From DTDR01 sp964505415 (lineage in GTDB: Bacteria > Hydrothermota > Tepidihabitantia > Tepidihabitantales > DTDR01): 23,177 bases of DNA. Positions 7,946 through 14,704 of the stretch are shown piece after piece (position 1 is the stretch's first letter; the number at the start of each line of letters is the position of its first letter). Location of the stretch: assembly GCA_964505415.1 (NCBI GenBank), contig CAZDHW010000022.1, positions 1-23,177 on the forward strand. The letters are read 5' to 3'. Position numbers and translations under genes: made by a program. Below the pieces are notes generated by a model, which did not search any database, was not told the origin of the DNA, and saw only the letters and a program-made list of their open reading frames with translations.

Positions 7946-8805
7946 AATTAATTTTTATCTTGCTTTTAATTTTCCAAACCGACACTTTACCGAAGAAAGA
8001 AAAATCTTACGAAATTGGTGAAGAAATTATCACCGGCGAGAAAAAAGTAACCATCAACGAAATGAAAATTTTAAAAATTTCACCTATTGACCCTTTTTCC
8101 CTTATTGATGAAAAATTTTCTAAAAAGGATATTGAACTAAATGACGAAGTTTTTTGCTATCTTGATTCTTCTTTTCTCCCTTGGTTACTTTTAAACTTTC
8201 CTTATCTCCGCATACCGATTAAAGAAAAGGTGTTAAAAGAAAATTTGATTCTCTTTTTACCGGATATTCAAAAGGGAGTGAAAAACTGGTCATTAAATAT
8301 TTATTCTCAAAATGGCAAAGTTTTGAAAAAAATAGCTAATAGGGGTGAACCACCCAAAGTAATCTCTTGGGATTTAAAAACTGATGAAAATCATTACTTA
8401 AATGTTGGTGAAGTCTATTACGGAATTTTTTTGGTTACTGATTTTTTAGGTAACGAAACTAAAATTCTTATCCCTCCTTTTTCTTTTGACGGAATTATTT
8501 ATGAAGAAAAAGATAAAAAAATCATTCTCCTAAATCCAAAAAAGATTTTTGCGCCCGAAGAGAAGGAAGAAAGGGAAAAGATTATTGAAGAAATTGCTAA
8601 TCTTATCAAAAAAGAAATGCCTAAAGAGATAATTCTTAATCTCTACCGAAAGAATGAAAGAAATTTATTAGAAGAAATAAAAATTTTAGAAGAAGAAATA
8701 AGCAAGCGTATTCCGATTGGTAAAGAAAGATTAAAAAGTTTTCCCTTTTTTCAAAGAAATATATTTGAGAAAGTTGATAAGATTGAAGTTTTTTTATTAA
8801 AATAA
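7942..8805 (+). CDS. Periplasmic protein: FlgD-Ig-like domain plus degenerate OmpA-like C-terminus
   Basis: This 287-residue protein closes the TonB operon. It has a very short hydrophobic N-terminus (MKLIFILLLIF). Residues about 90-170 resemble FlgD-Ig domains ('WSLNIYSQNGKVLKKI', 'PPKVISWDLKTDENH', 'NVGEVYYGIFLVTDFLGN'). Residues about 195-287 resemble an OmpA-like domain in layout: 'KIIEEIANLIKKEMPKEI' followed later by 'ISKRIPIGKERL' and 'KIEVFLLK'. The peptidoglycan-binding core (TDxxG, NxxLSxxRA) is not recognisable. The OmpA relationship is my inference by eye. In Tol-Pal loci this position is taken by Pal, so a diverged Pal/OmpA-like partner is plausible. Otherwise it is simply an uncharacterised envelope protein. 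Confidence 0.6.
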   Translation: MKLIFILLLIFQTDTLPKKEKSYEIGEEIITGEKKVTINEMKILKISPIDPFSLIDEKFSKKDIELNDEVFCYLDSSFLPWLLLNFPYLRIPIKEKVLKENLILFLPDIQKGVKNWSLNIYSQNGKVLKKIANRGEPPKVISWDLKTDENHYLNVGEVYYGIFLVTDFLGNETKILIPPFSFDGIIYEEKDKKIILLNPKKIFAPEEKEEREKIIEEIANLIKKEMPKEIILNLYRKNERNLLEEIKILEEEISKRIPIGKERLKSFPFFQRNIFEKVDKIEVFLLK

Positions 8806-8824
8806 TTTTTATTTCTTAATTTTT

Positions 8825-9862
8825 TTATTTAGGGGTAAGATGGTAATATTTAAAACCCTTTTCTTTATGCCAACCTTCTGGGTCTTTAAGATATTTTTCT
8901 ATTTCTTTAAATTCTTCATCAGTAATAAAGGTAATCTCTCGAGGTATATTAGGAGAAAAAAGAGCCGAAAGGGTAGTTAAAGAATATAGTTTTACCCCTA
9001 TTTCCTTTAATTCCTCTTCTCCACCTTGTTCCCTATCTAACAAAACAAAACAACTTTCACATATTCCACCATTTTCTCTAATAATATTAATTATTCGCTT
9101 TTTTGTCCAGCCTTTAACTATTGTGTCATCAATAAGTAAGACTTTTCTTTTATACAATTCCGGTAATTTTATCCCCTCTAAAATTGGTGCTTCCGGGTAT
9201 CTCTTTTCTCGTCGGGCAAAAAACATTGGTTTACTTAGCCGTTCGGCAATAAGGGATGCCAAAGAAATACTACCAGCCTCAATACCGCAAATAAGGTCAA
9301 ATTGGATAGTTGATAAAACCAAAGAGGCAGCACTAATAATAAAATCACAAATTGGTGGATAATTGGGCAATCCTTTTAAATCAATATATAAAGGACTCCG
9401 ATTCTTCCGTTCATCAACCTTAAAATAAGGTCTTAAATCACCCATGCTTACTTTTATCGCTCCTATCTGCCATAACAAAGCCGCAATAATCTCCGAGAGA
9501 TTGCCTTTGATATTACTAAGAATTTCATAAAGATTGGATAAAAGAATCCGCTGTTCCCGCAAAATCCGAAAAAGTTTCTCAGCCTCTTCTCTTTTTTTAC
9601 CAACAAAGGTAATGCGGGTTTCATTAATATCAAAAATAAAATGGAGTTGGTAATTTCTGTTTAAAAGATAGGAAACACAATTGGCATCTTTTTTAAGTTC
9701 TTTTAACACCAACCGTTTACCAATAATCTTTTTTAAAATGTTTTTGCTTAAATCGTTTGCTAAATTTTCAATCTCTTTTAATTCCAATAAGTGAGGAGTG
9801 GAAAAGTTTAAAATGTTTTCTTTCAATTTTAAATCTTTAATTGCTAATTTGGTTATTTCCAT
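8825..9862 (-). CDS. Orotate-phosphoribosyltransferase-like protein with novel ~120-residue N-terminal extension
   Basis: The 345-residue protein divides in two. Residues about 123-305 form a type I phosphoribosyltransferase related to PyrE, with 'ERKNRSPLYIDLKGLP' (compare the PyrE SGRxSPxYxDxR strand), 'FDLICGIEAGSISLASLIAE' and a PRPP loop VLLIDDTIVKGWT at 241-253. Residues 1-120 are extra, helical, and match no family I know. Two active-site regions deviate: the PRPP loop lacks the usual TTGGS/T end, and the flexible loop reads ARREKRYPEAP (216-226) instead of RKExKxHG. The PyrE loop histidine is therefore missing. It may be a diverged PyrE or use another base. It is the last gene of the acpP-fabF-coaE operon, overlapping coaE by 10 bp. 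Confidence 0.65.
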   Translation of the reverse strand: MEITKLAIKDLKLKENILNFSTPHLLELKEIENLANDLSKNILKKIIGKRLVLKELKKDANCVSYLLNRNYQLHFIFDINETRITFVGKKREEAEKLFRILREQRILLSNLYEILSNIKGNLSEIIAALLWQIGAIKVSMGDLRPYFKVDERKNRSPLYIDLKGLPNYPPICDFIISAASLVLSTIQFDLICGIEAGSISLASLIAERLSKPMFFARREKRYPEAPILEGIKLPELYKRKVLLIDDTIVKGWTKKRIINIIRENGGICESCFVLLDREQGGEEELKEIGVKLYSLTTLSALFSPNIPREITFITDEEFKEIEKYLKDPEGWHKEKGFKYYHLTPK

Positions 9863-10425
9863 ATTTTTTTAAAGATTTTTTCAACTTCTTTTTTAAGTTT
9901 TTTTATATCTTTATTATTCACAATCACAAAATCAGCATATTTTTTTGCTTCTTTCTCTTTTGCCTGAAATTTCAAACGCGCTAAAATATCTTCTTTTTCA
10001 AATCCCTTTTTAAGCATTCTTTCAATCTTTAATTTCTTAGGAGAGGTAACTAAAATGTTATAATCCATTTTTTTATAAAGACCGGTCTCAAACAATAAAG
10101 GAGCATCCACAATTAAGAAATTATGGTTTTTTTCTTTTAGTTTCTTGTCAATGGTTTTAAGAATTTCTGGCATTATTAAATTGTAATATTTTTGATAATT
10201 ATTTTTATTTTTAAAAACTAATTCGGCTAATTCCTTTTTTAAAACTTTATTATTAGCAATCGCCTGGGGAAAGATTTTTTTAATTTTCTTTATTATTCGC
10301 CTTTGGGTTAATAACTGGTGAGTAATTTCATCGGCATCAATTATTTTTCCTCCGTAAGCAGCTAAAATTTTTGCCACGGTTGATTTACCGCTTCCAAGAT
10401 TACCACCAATGCCAATTTTTATCAT
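9853..10425 (-). CDS. coaE: Dephospho-CoA kinase
   Basis: CoaE phosphorylates the 3'-hydroxyl of dephospho-CoA with ATP, the last step of coenzyme A synthesis. The 190-residue protein has the Walker A loop GNLGSGKST at residues 8-16, the family DAD motif at 30-32 (IIDADEITHQLL), the 'DAPLLFETGLY' lid/substrate strand and 'FVIVNNKDIKKL' near the end. Length is normal. It lies 52 bp downstream of fabF and overlaps the phosphoribosyltransferase gene by 10 bp. The context makes sense: CoA supplies the phosphopantetheine arm that acyl carrier protein, encoded two genes upstream, needs. Confidence 0.93.
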   Translation of the reverse strand: MIKIGIGGNLGSGKSTVAKILAAYGGKIIDADEITHQLLTQRRIIKKIKKIFPQAIANNKVLKKELAELVFKNKNNYQKYYNLIMPEILKTIDKKLKEKNHNFLIVDAPLLFETGLYKKMDYNILVTSPKKLKIERMLKKGFEKEDILARLKFQAKEKEAKKYADFVIVNNKDIKKLKKEVEKIFKKIWK

Positions 10426-10477
10426 AAAAATAAAAAAATTCTATTGGCTTATTAATAAAAATAATAGTGCAAACTAA

Positions 10478-11719
10478 TTATTTTAAAAATTTTTTAACCG
10501 CCAGACAGACATTATGACCACCGAAACCAAAAGAGTTATTTATAGCCGCAAATATTTCTTTTTCTTTCATTTTGAATCTTACAAAATCTAAATCCATCCC
10601 TTCGTCGGGATTATCCAAATTAATTGTGGGATGAACCTTATTATAATATACTGATAAACAGGTAACCACAAATTCTACTGCTCCGGCGCCTCCCAGTAAG
10701 TGACCAATCATTGATTTGGTTGAATTAATTAATAATTTATAAGCATGCTCTCCAAAAAGCCTTTTTATCGCCATCACTTCTACCTTATCGTTTAATTTCG
10801 TTGAAGTTCCGTGGGCATTAATATAATCAATATCAGTTGGCGAAAGTTTAGCTTCTTTTAAGGCGTTTGCCATTGCTATATAGGCACCTTCACCATTTTC
10901 ATCCGGGGCGGTGATATGATAGGCATCAGCCGAAGCACCATAACCGCATATTTCGCAATAAATCTTGGCGTTTCTTTTTAAAGCGTGGGAAAGTTCTTCC
11001 AAAACGACTACGCCACAACCTTCGCCCAAAACAAATCCGTTACGGTCACGGTCAAAAGGTCTTGAGGCTTTTTCTGGCTCTTCGTTTCTTTTTGATAAAG
11101 CACCCATATTAGCAAAACTACTAATACAATAGCCGGTAATTGGAGCTTCACTGCCGCCGGTGATAATAATATCAGCATCACCGGCTTTTATTAAACGATA
11201 GGCTTCACCAATAGCATGGGCACCACTGGCACAAGCCGAAGTGACACAAAAATTTGGTCCTCTAAAGCCAAAATAGATAGAGACTTGTCCAGATGCCATA
11301 TCCGGAATCATCATTGGAACTAAAAGGGGTGAGACCTTTTTGGGACCACCATTCAAATATTTAATATGCTCAATCTCCCAGGTCTCAATACCACCCATTC
11401 CCGAACCAATGATTACTCCTACCCGGTCTTTATCAATACTATCTAAATTTAATTGGGCATCTTTCACAGCATCTAAAGAAGCCCATAAGGCATATTGAGT
11501 AAACCGGTCAGTCCGCTTTTCTAATTTGATATCAAACCGATCACGGAAAGGAAAATTTTTTATCTCGCCAGCAAATTGAACTTCCAAATTAGATGGGTCA
11601 AAACGGGTTATCCGACTTACTCCGCTTTTACCGGCTAAAAGATTAGAAAAAAACTCTTCGGAAGAAAGCCCTAAAGAAGTAACAACGCCTAAACCAGTAA
11701 TAACAACTCTTCTTTCCAC
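10478..11719 (-). CDS. fabF: Beta-ketoacyl-ACP synthase II
   Basis: FabF condenses malonyl-ACP with acyl-ACP in fatty-acid elongation. The 413-residue length matches the E. coli enzyme. The catalytic triad falls exactly on the E. coli numbering: Cys163 in 'VTSACASGAHAIGEA', His303 in 'NAHGTSTKLND' and His340 in 'SMIGHLLGGAGAVE'. The C-terminal 'NNSFGFGGHN' is also present. The start is GTG at 11717-11719, one base after the acpP stop, so translation is coupled to acpP. Having acpP immediately upstream is the common fab-cluster order. The window holds no other elongation-cycle gene. Confidence 0.97.
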   Translation of the reverse strand: MERRVVITGLGVVTSLGLSSEEFFSNLLAGKSGVSRITRFDPSNLEVQFAGEIKNFPFRDRFDIKLEKRTDRFTQYALWASLDAVKDAQLNLDSIDKDRVGVIIGSGMGGIETWEIEHIKYLNGGPKKVSPLLVPMMIPDMASGQVSIYFGFRGPNFCVTSACASGAHAIGEAYRLIKAGDADIIITGGSEAPITGYCISSFANMGALSKRNEEPEKASRPFDRDRNGFVLGEGCGVVVLEELSHALKRNAKIYCEICGYGASADAYHITAPDENGEGAYIAMANALKEAKLSPTDIDYINAHGTSTKLNDKVEVMAIKRLFGEHAYKLLINSTKSMIGHLLGGAGAVEFVVTCLSVYYNKVHPTINLDNPDEGMDLDFVRFKMKEKEIFAAINNSFGFGGHNVCLAVKKFLK

Positions 11720-11720
11720 T

Positions 11721-11963
11721 TTATTCCCGATTTAATTTTTCTTTCAAATAATCTACCAATTTGCCAACGGTATCTAATTTTTGTGCCTCTTCTTCGGGAA
11801 TGTCTATTCCGTATTTATCATTTACTTCCATTAACAAAGTAGTAATATCTAAAGAATCGGCGCCCAAATCATTAATAAAATGGGCATTTTCGGTAATTTT
11901 TTCCGGTGGCACATGAAGTTTTTCTACAATAATGTTTTTGACTTCCTCAAATAAATTTGCCAT
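11721..11963 (-). CDS. acpP: Acyl carrier protein
   Basis: This 80-residue acidic protein carries growing fatty acyl chains on a phosphopantetheine arm attached to Ser37 in 'DLGADSLDITTLL'. Four-helix ACP features and the late 'IPEEEAQKLDTVGKLVDYL' segment are intact. A strong AGGAGG lies 6-11 nt before the ATG. A near-consensus promoter (11997-12024) gives a leader of about 25-30 nt. It is the first gene of the minus-strand operon with fabF, coaE and the phosphoribosyltransferase. It stands directly opposite rpmH, where many bacteria have dnaA. Confidence 0.97.
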   Translation of the reverse strand: MANLFEEVKNIIVEKLHVPPEKITENAHFINDLGADSLDITTLLMEVNDKYGIDIPEEEAQKLDTVGKLVDYLKEKLNRE

Positions 11964-11996
11964 ATTCTCCTCCTTTTTTTTAATTTAAACTAAATA

Positions 11997-12024
11997 ATTT
12001 TATCAAAATTTAAACAAAAGTCAA
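11997..12024 (-). promoter_or_regulatory. Sigma-70 promoter for acpP-fabF-coaE
   Basis: Read on the minus strand, TTGACT (-35, 12019-12024) is followed after exactly 16 bp by TAAAAT (-10, 11997-12002). Transcription should begin near 11990, giving a short leader with the acpP Shine-Dalgarno. It points away from the rpmH promoter; the two -35 boxes are separated by only 6 bp. Confidence 0.7.
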
Positions 12025-12034
12025 TCAAATTTGA
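12025..12034. promoter_or_regulatory. Palindrome TCAAATTTGA between divergent promoters
   Basis: A perfect 10-bp palindrome fills the gap between the acpP -35 and the rpmH -35 and overlaps the first four bases of the latter. A protein bound here could affect both promoters at once. The core resembles the palindrome at 134-148. An operator function is inference. Confidence 0.3.
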
Positions 12035-12058
12035 CATTTTAGAAATCTTAATTATAAT
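12031..12058 (+). promoter_or_regulatory. Consensus sigma-70 promoter for rpmH operon
   Basis: TTGACA (12031-12036) and TATAAT (12053-12058) are both perfect consensus hexamers with a 16-bp spacer. Only 5 bp separate the -10 from the rpmH ATG, so transcription should start at or within a base or two of the ATG. That implies a leaderless mRNA. Confidence 0.85.
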
Positions 12059-12063
12059 AAAAT

Positions 12064-12201
12064 ATGCCAAAAAGAACCTATCAGCCATCAAGAATTAAAA
12101 GAAAAAGAACCCATGGTTTTTTAGTAAGAATGCGAACACCTGGAGGAAGAAAAGTATTAAAAAGGAGAAGACAGAAAGGAAGATGGCGATTAACGGTTTA
12201 A
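12064..12201 (+). CDS. rpmH: 50S ribosomal protein L34
   Basis: The 45-residue, highly basic protein is a typical L34: it begins MPKRTYQPSRIKRKRTHGF, continues 'RMRTPGGRKVLKRRRQKGR' and ends 'WRLTV'. It binds 23S rRNA in the large subunit. No Shine-Dalgarno is visible, and the ATG is 5 bp after a perfect -10 box, so translation is probably leaderless. The last 19 bp overlap the start of rnpA in another frame. It heads the conserved cluster rpmH-rnpA-yidD-yidC-jag-mnmE. Confidence 0.97.
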   Translation: MPKRTYQPSRIKRKRTHGFLVRMRTPGGRKVLKRRRQKGRWRLTV

Positions 12202-12539
12202 AAGAAAAGAAAAGGTTCACTTTAAAAAAATGGGAAATAATAAGAAGTAAAAAAGATATAAAAGAATTAAAGAAAGGTAAAGTTTTAGAAAATGAATATT
12301 TAAAAATTATTTATTTACCAAAAGATATGCGAAAGTTACTTTTTAGTACCGAAAAAACTATTAAAAAGGCTGTGAAAAGAAACAAACTGAAAAGAAGGTT
12401 AAGAGAAATCTACCGGACAAATAAAGAGTTTTTTAAAGAAAATTATTATTTTTGGATTATTGGTAAGGAAAAAGCTTTGGAATTGTCTTTTGACCAATTG
12501 AAGGAAAATTTGTTAAATCTGGTTAAAAATGTTGAATAA
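12183..12539 (+). CDS. rnpA: Ribonuclease P protein component
   Basis: RnpA assists the RNase P RNA in removing 5' leaders from pre-tRNAs. The 118-residue basic protein has the family signature at residues 64-74 (VKRNKLKRRLR, the 'RNR' motif) and an N-terminal 'KKWEIIRSKKDIKELKKGK' corresponding to the usual 'L+xxxdFxxvxxxGk' segment. ATG 12183 lies inside rpmH, giving a 19-bp overlap; there is no later ATG before the conserved core. Overlap of rpmH and rnpA is known in an extreme form in Thermus. The downstream yidD start overlaps its end by 11 bp. Confidence 0.92.
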   Translation: MAINGLKEKKRFTLKKWEIIRSKKDIKELKKGKVLENEYLKIIYLPKDMRKLLFSTEKTIKKAVKRNKLKRRLREIYRTNKEFFKENYYFWIIGKEKALELSFDQLKENLLNLVKNVE

Positions 12540-12771
12540 ATTTTTAATTTTTTTAATAAGGGGTTATCAAAAGTTAATTTCGCCTTTATTTATCAAAGTT
12601 TGCCGTTTTTTCCCCAGTTGTTCTGATTACGCAATTATCTGTCTTAATAGATATCCCCTTTATTTTGCTATAGTATTGATTATTTTAAGAATTATAAGAT
12701 GCCAACCCTTTTTTTGTGGCGGTTATGACCCTCCGGAGAGAATGGCTAAGAAATTAAAATGGATGAGGTAA
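12529..12771 (+). CDS. yidD: Membrane protein insertion efficiency factor YidD
   Basis: This 80-residue protein fits the YidD family: 'IRGYQKLISPLF', 'CRFFPSCSDYA' at residues 25-35 and 'CGGYDPP' near 63-69. It is a small, membrane-associated helper of YidC-dependent insertion. Its place between rnpA and yidC is the standard order. The start ATG lies in the rnpA end, and its own end overlaps yidC by 13 bp. Confidence 0.93.
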   Translation: MLNKFLIFLIRGYQKLISPLFIKVCRFFPSCSDYAIICLNRYPLYFAIVLIILRIIRCQPFFCGGYDPPERMAKKLKWMR

Positions 12772-14261
12772 AGAATTTCTTCATTGCCTTTATTTTGATA
12801 TTTCTAATTTTAGTCATTTGGCAATACCTTTTTTTGCCCAAGCCAAAAACCAAAATTGAAGAACCAAAAAAAATTGAGAAAGAAAAGTTTATCATTCAAG
12901 AAAGTTTAACGAAAACTCCTCAAGAAATTCAAAAAATTGAAGAAAAAGAGATAATTTTGGAAAATAAAACGGTAAAGTTAACTTTCTCCAATATCGGCGG
13001 AGTTCTTAAAGGTGTTTATCTTAAAAACTATGAATGCCAACTGTTAAAAAATAGCAGTCAATATTTTGGAGCTATTCTTTTTACTTCTGAAGAGACAATA
13101 AATCTTGATAACCAAATTTTTGACTATCAAATAAAAGATAGCGAAGTAATTTTTCAATGGCAGTGGGGAGATAAAAAAATAGTAAAAAGTTATAAAATAG
13201 CGGACGATTATCTTTTTCTCTTCAATCTTTTAGTTCCTACCGATAAATACCAATTAGCTTTAACTTTAGATAAATTTTTAAATTTTACGGAAAAAGATAC
13301 TCAGGAGGAACTAAATTATTCGCGTTATCAATATTATTTTAAAAAACAGGTTAAAGGCATTGATCTCAAGAAAATGAAAAATAACCAAACTATTTATGAA
13401 AAAGAAATAAACTGGTTAACTATGAAAACTAAATATTTTCTCTTTTCGTTAATTCCCCACTCCTCTTTGGATTCCTGTGAATTTTTAAAAGAAAGAGGGG
13501 GAATAATAATTTATTCTCAACCGCCAAAGGAGTTTTCTTTCTCTTTTATTTTTGCGCCTTTGGAGTACAGTCTTTTGAAAAGTTTCAAAATTGGCTTAGA
13601 AAAGGCAATTCCTTTGGGTTGGCCAAGAAGTTTCAGTTTAGCAATTTTGTTTATTTTAAAATTTCTATACCGAATTTTCGGTAACTATGGTTGGGCGATA
13701 GTGGTTTTTGCTCTATTTTTAAAACTTATCTTCTTCCCCTTTTCTCGTTTACAAAACGAACAGATGAGAAAAATGCAGCTCCTGCAGCCAAAATTGGAGG
13801 AGTTAAAGAAAAGATATAAAGATGACCCCCAAACATTGAATCGGGAAACTATGCAGTTATACCAATTATATAAAATTAATCCTTTTATGGGTTGTTTACC
13901 TTTGATTATTCAACTGCCAGTTTTTTGGGCATTATATTCAGTTTTTCGCCAGACAATTGATTTAAGAAAAGCCAGTTTTATCTTTTGGATTAAAGATTTA
14001 TCAGTAAAAGACCCAATTTATGTTTTGCCTCTTATTATGGGTGCTTGTTTTCTTTTTCAAAACATATTAACCAATCCGGATAAAAAAAATGTTTTCTTAG
14101 TATTCTTTTTTCCGATTTTTTTAACCCTGATTTTTTTGAATTTTCCTTCAGGGTTACAATTATATTGGCTTATTTTTAATTTACTCTCGATTTTGGAGAG
14201 TTTAATTTTCCAAAAAGGAGGTTTTAAATGGCTGAAAATAAAAACGAAGCCAAAACCATAA
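12759..14261 (+). CDS. yidC: Membrane protein insertase YidC
   Basis: The 500-residue protein has the Gram-negative layout: an N-terminal membrane anchor (about 5-25), a large periplasmic beta domain (about 60-275), then the conserved insertase core. The core includes 'NYGWAIVVFALFLKLIFFP' with a Lys at the hydrophilic-groove position, the coiled cytoplasmic hairpin 'MRKMQLLQPKLEELKKRYKD', 'INPFMGCLPLIIQLPVFWALY' and further helices to about 485. It inserts membrane proteins with or without SecYEG. The presence of the periplasmic domain supports a diderm cell. Its 3' end contains the Shine-Dalgarno and start of jag, overlapping by 34 bp. Confidence 0.95.
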   Translation: MDEVKNFFIAFILIFLILVIWQYLFLPKPKTKIEEPKKIEKEKFIIQESLTKTPQEIQKIEEKEIILENKTVKLTFSNIGGVLKGVYLKNYECQLLKNSSQYFGAILFTSEETINLDNQIFDYQIKDSEVIFQWQWGDKKIVKSYKIADDYLFLFNLLVPTDKYQLALTLDKFLNFTEKDTQEELNYSRYQYYFKKQVKGIDLKKMKNNQTIYEKEINWLTMKTKYFLFSLIPHSSLDSCEFLKERGGIIIYSQPPKEFSFSFIFAPLEYSLLKSFKIGLEKAIPLGWPRSFSLAILFILKFLYRIFGNYGWAIVVFALFLKLIFFPFSRLQNEQMRKMQLLQPKLEELKKRYKDDPQTLNRETMQLYQLYKINPFMGCLPLIIQLPVFWALYSVFRQTIDLRKASFIFWIKDLSVKDPIYVLPLIMGACFLFQNILTNPDKKNVFLVFFFPIFLTLIFLNFPSGLQLYWLIFNLLSILESLIFQKGGFKWLKIKTKPKP

Positions 14262-14704
14262 GTGAAATTATTCACCAAGTAGTAAAGGAATTTATTACTT
14301 ATTTAGGAGTAAAAGCAAAAATTGATGTTAAAGAAGAAAAAAATGGTTATTACGCCAACATTAAAGCTAAACCTTATGCCGGTTTACTTATTGGAAAAAG
14401 AGGGGCAAATTTGAAAGCCCTCCAATATCTTATCCGCTTAGTAGTAAAAAAACGAGTTGGCCATTTTGTTCCTTTAATTTTAGATGTGAGTGGTTACCGA
14501 ATGCGCCGAGTGAATTTCCTGAAAAAGAAGGCGTTAGCGGTTGCCAAAATTGTGTTAGAAACGAAAAAAGAAATGGCTTTAGACGAATTGACTGATAAAG
14601 AAGTAGCCATTGTGAGCGAAACTTTGAGTCAAGTTGCCGGGGTCAAATTTTACACTATTAAGGGAACCGGAAATAAGAAAAATGTGATTGTGGCTCCTCA
14701 ATAA
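14228..14704 (+). CDS. jag: Jag/KhpB-like RNA-binding protein with degenerate R3H domain
   Basis: The 158-residue protein follows yidC as Jag/KhpB/SpoIIIJ-associated proteins do. A KH-II domain is clear (about 28-90, GKRGA at 56-60). The C-terminal domain (about 95-157) aligns with R3H ('MALDELTDKEVAIVSETL', ending 'GNKKNVIVAP'). However, the signature Arg and His (RxxxH) are replaced by Val126 and Ser130. The N-terminal Jag_N domain is absent. AGGAGG at 14216-14221 lies 6 nt before ATG 14228. KhpB binds many transcripts in Gram-positive bacteria; here RNA binding should rest mainly on KH. Confidence 0.88.
   Translation: MAENKNEAKTISEIIHQVVKEFITYLGVKAKIDVKEEKNGYYANIKAKPYAGLLIGKRGANLKALQYLIRLVVKKRVGHFVPLILDVSGYRMRRVNFLKKKALAVAKIVLETKKEMALDELTDKEVAIVSETLSQVAGVKFYTIKGTGNKKNVIVAPQ

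Noticed and set aside
10426..10477. Terminator or promoter between fabF and coaE
   Set aside because: Only a weak AATAAT/ATTATT pairing and no well spaced -35/-10 pair; the genes are likely one operon.
12001..12063. Replication origin next to rpmH
   Set aside because: The spacer is about 100 bp and no DnaA boxes or dnaA gene are present.
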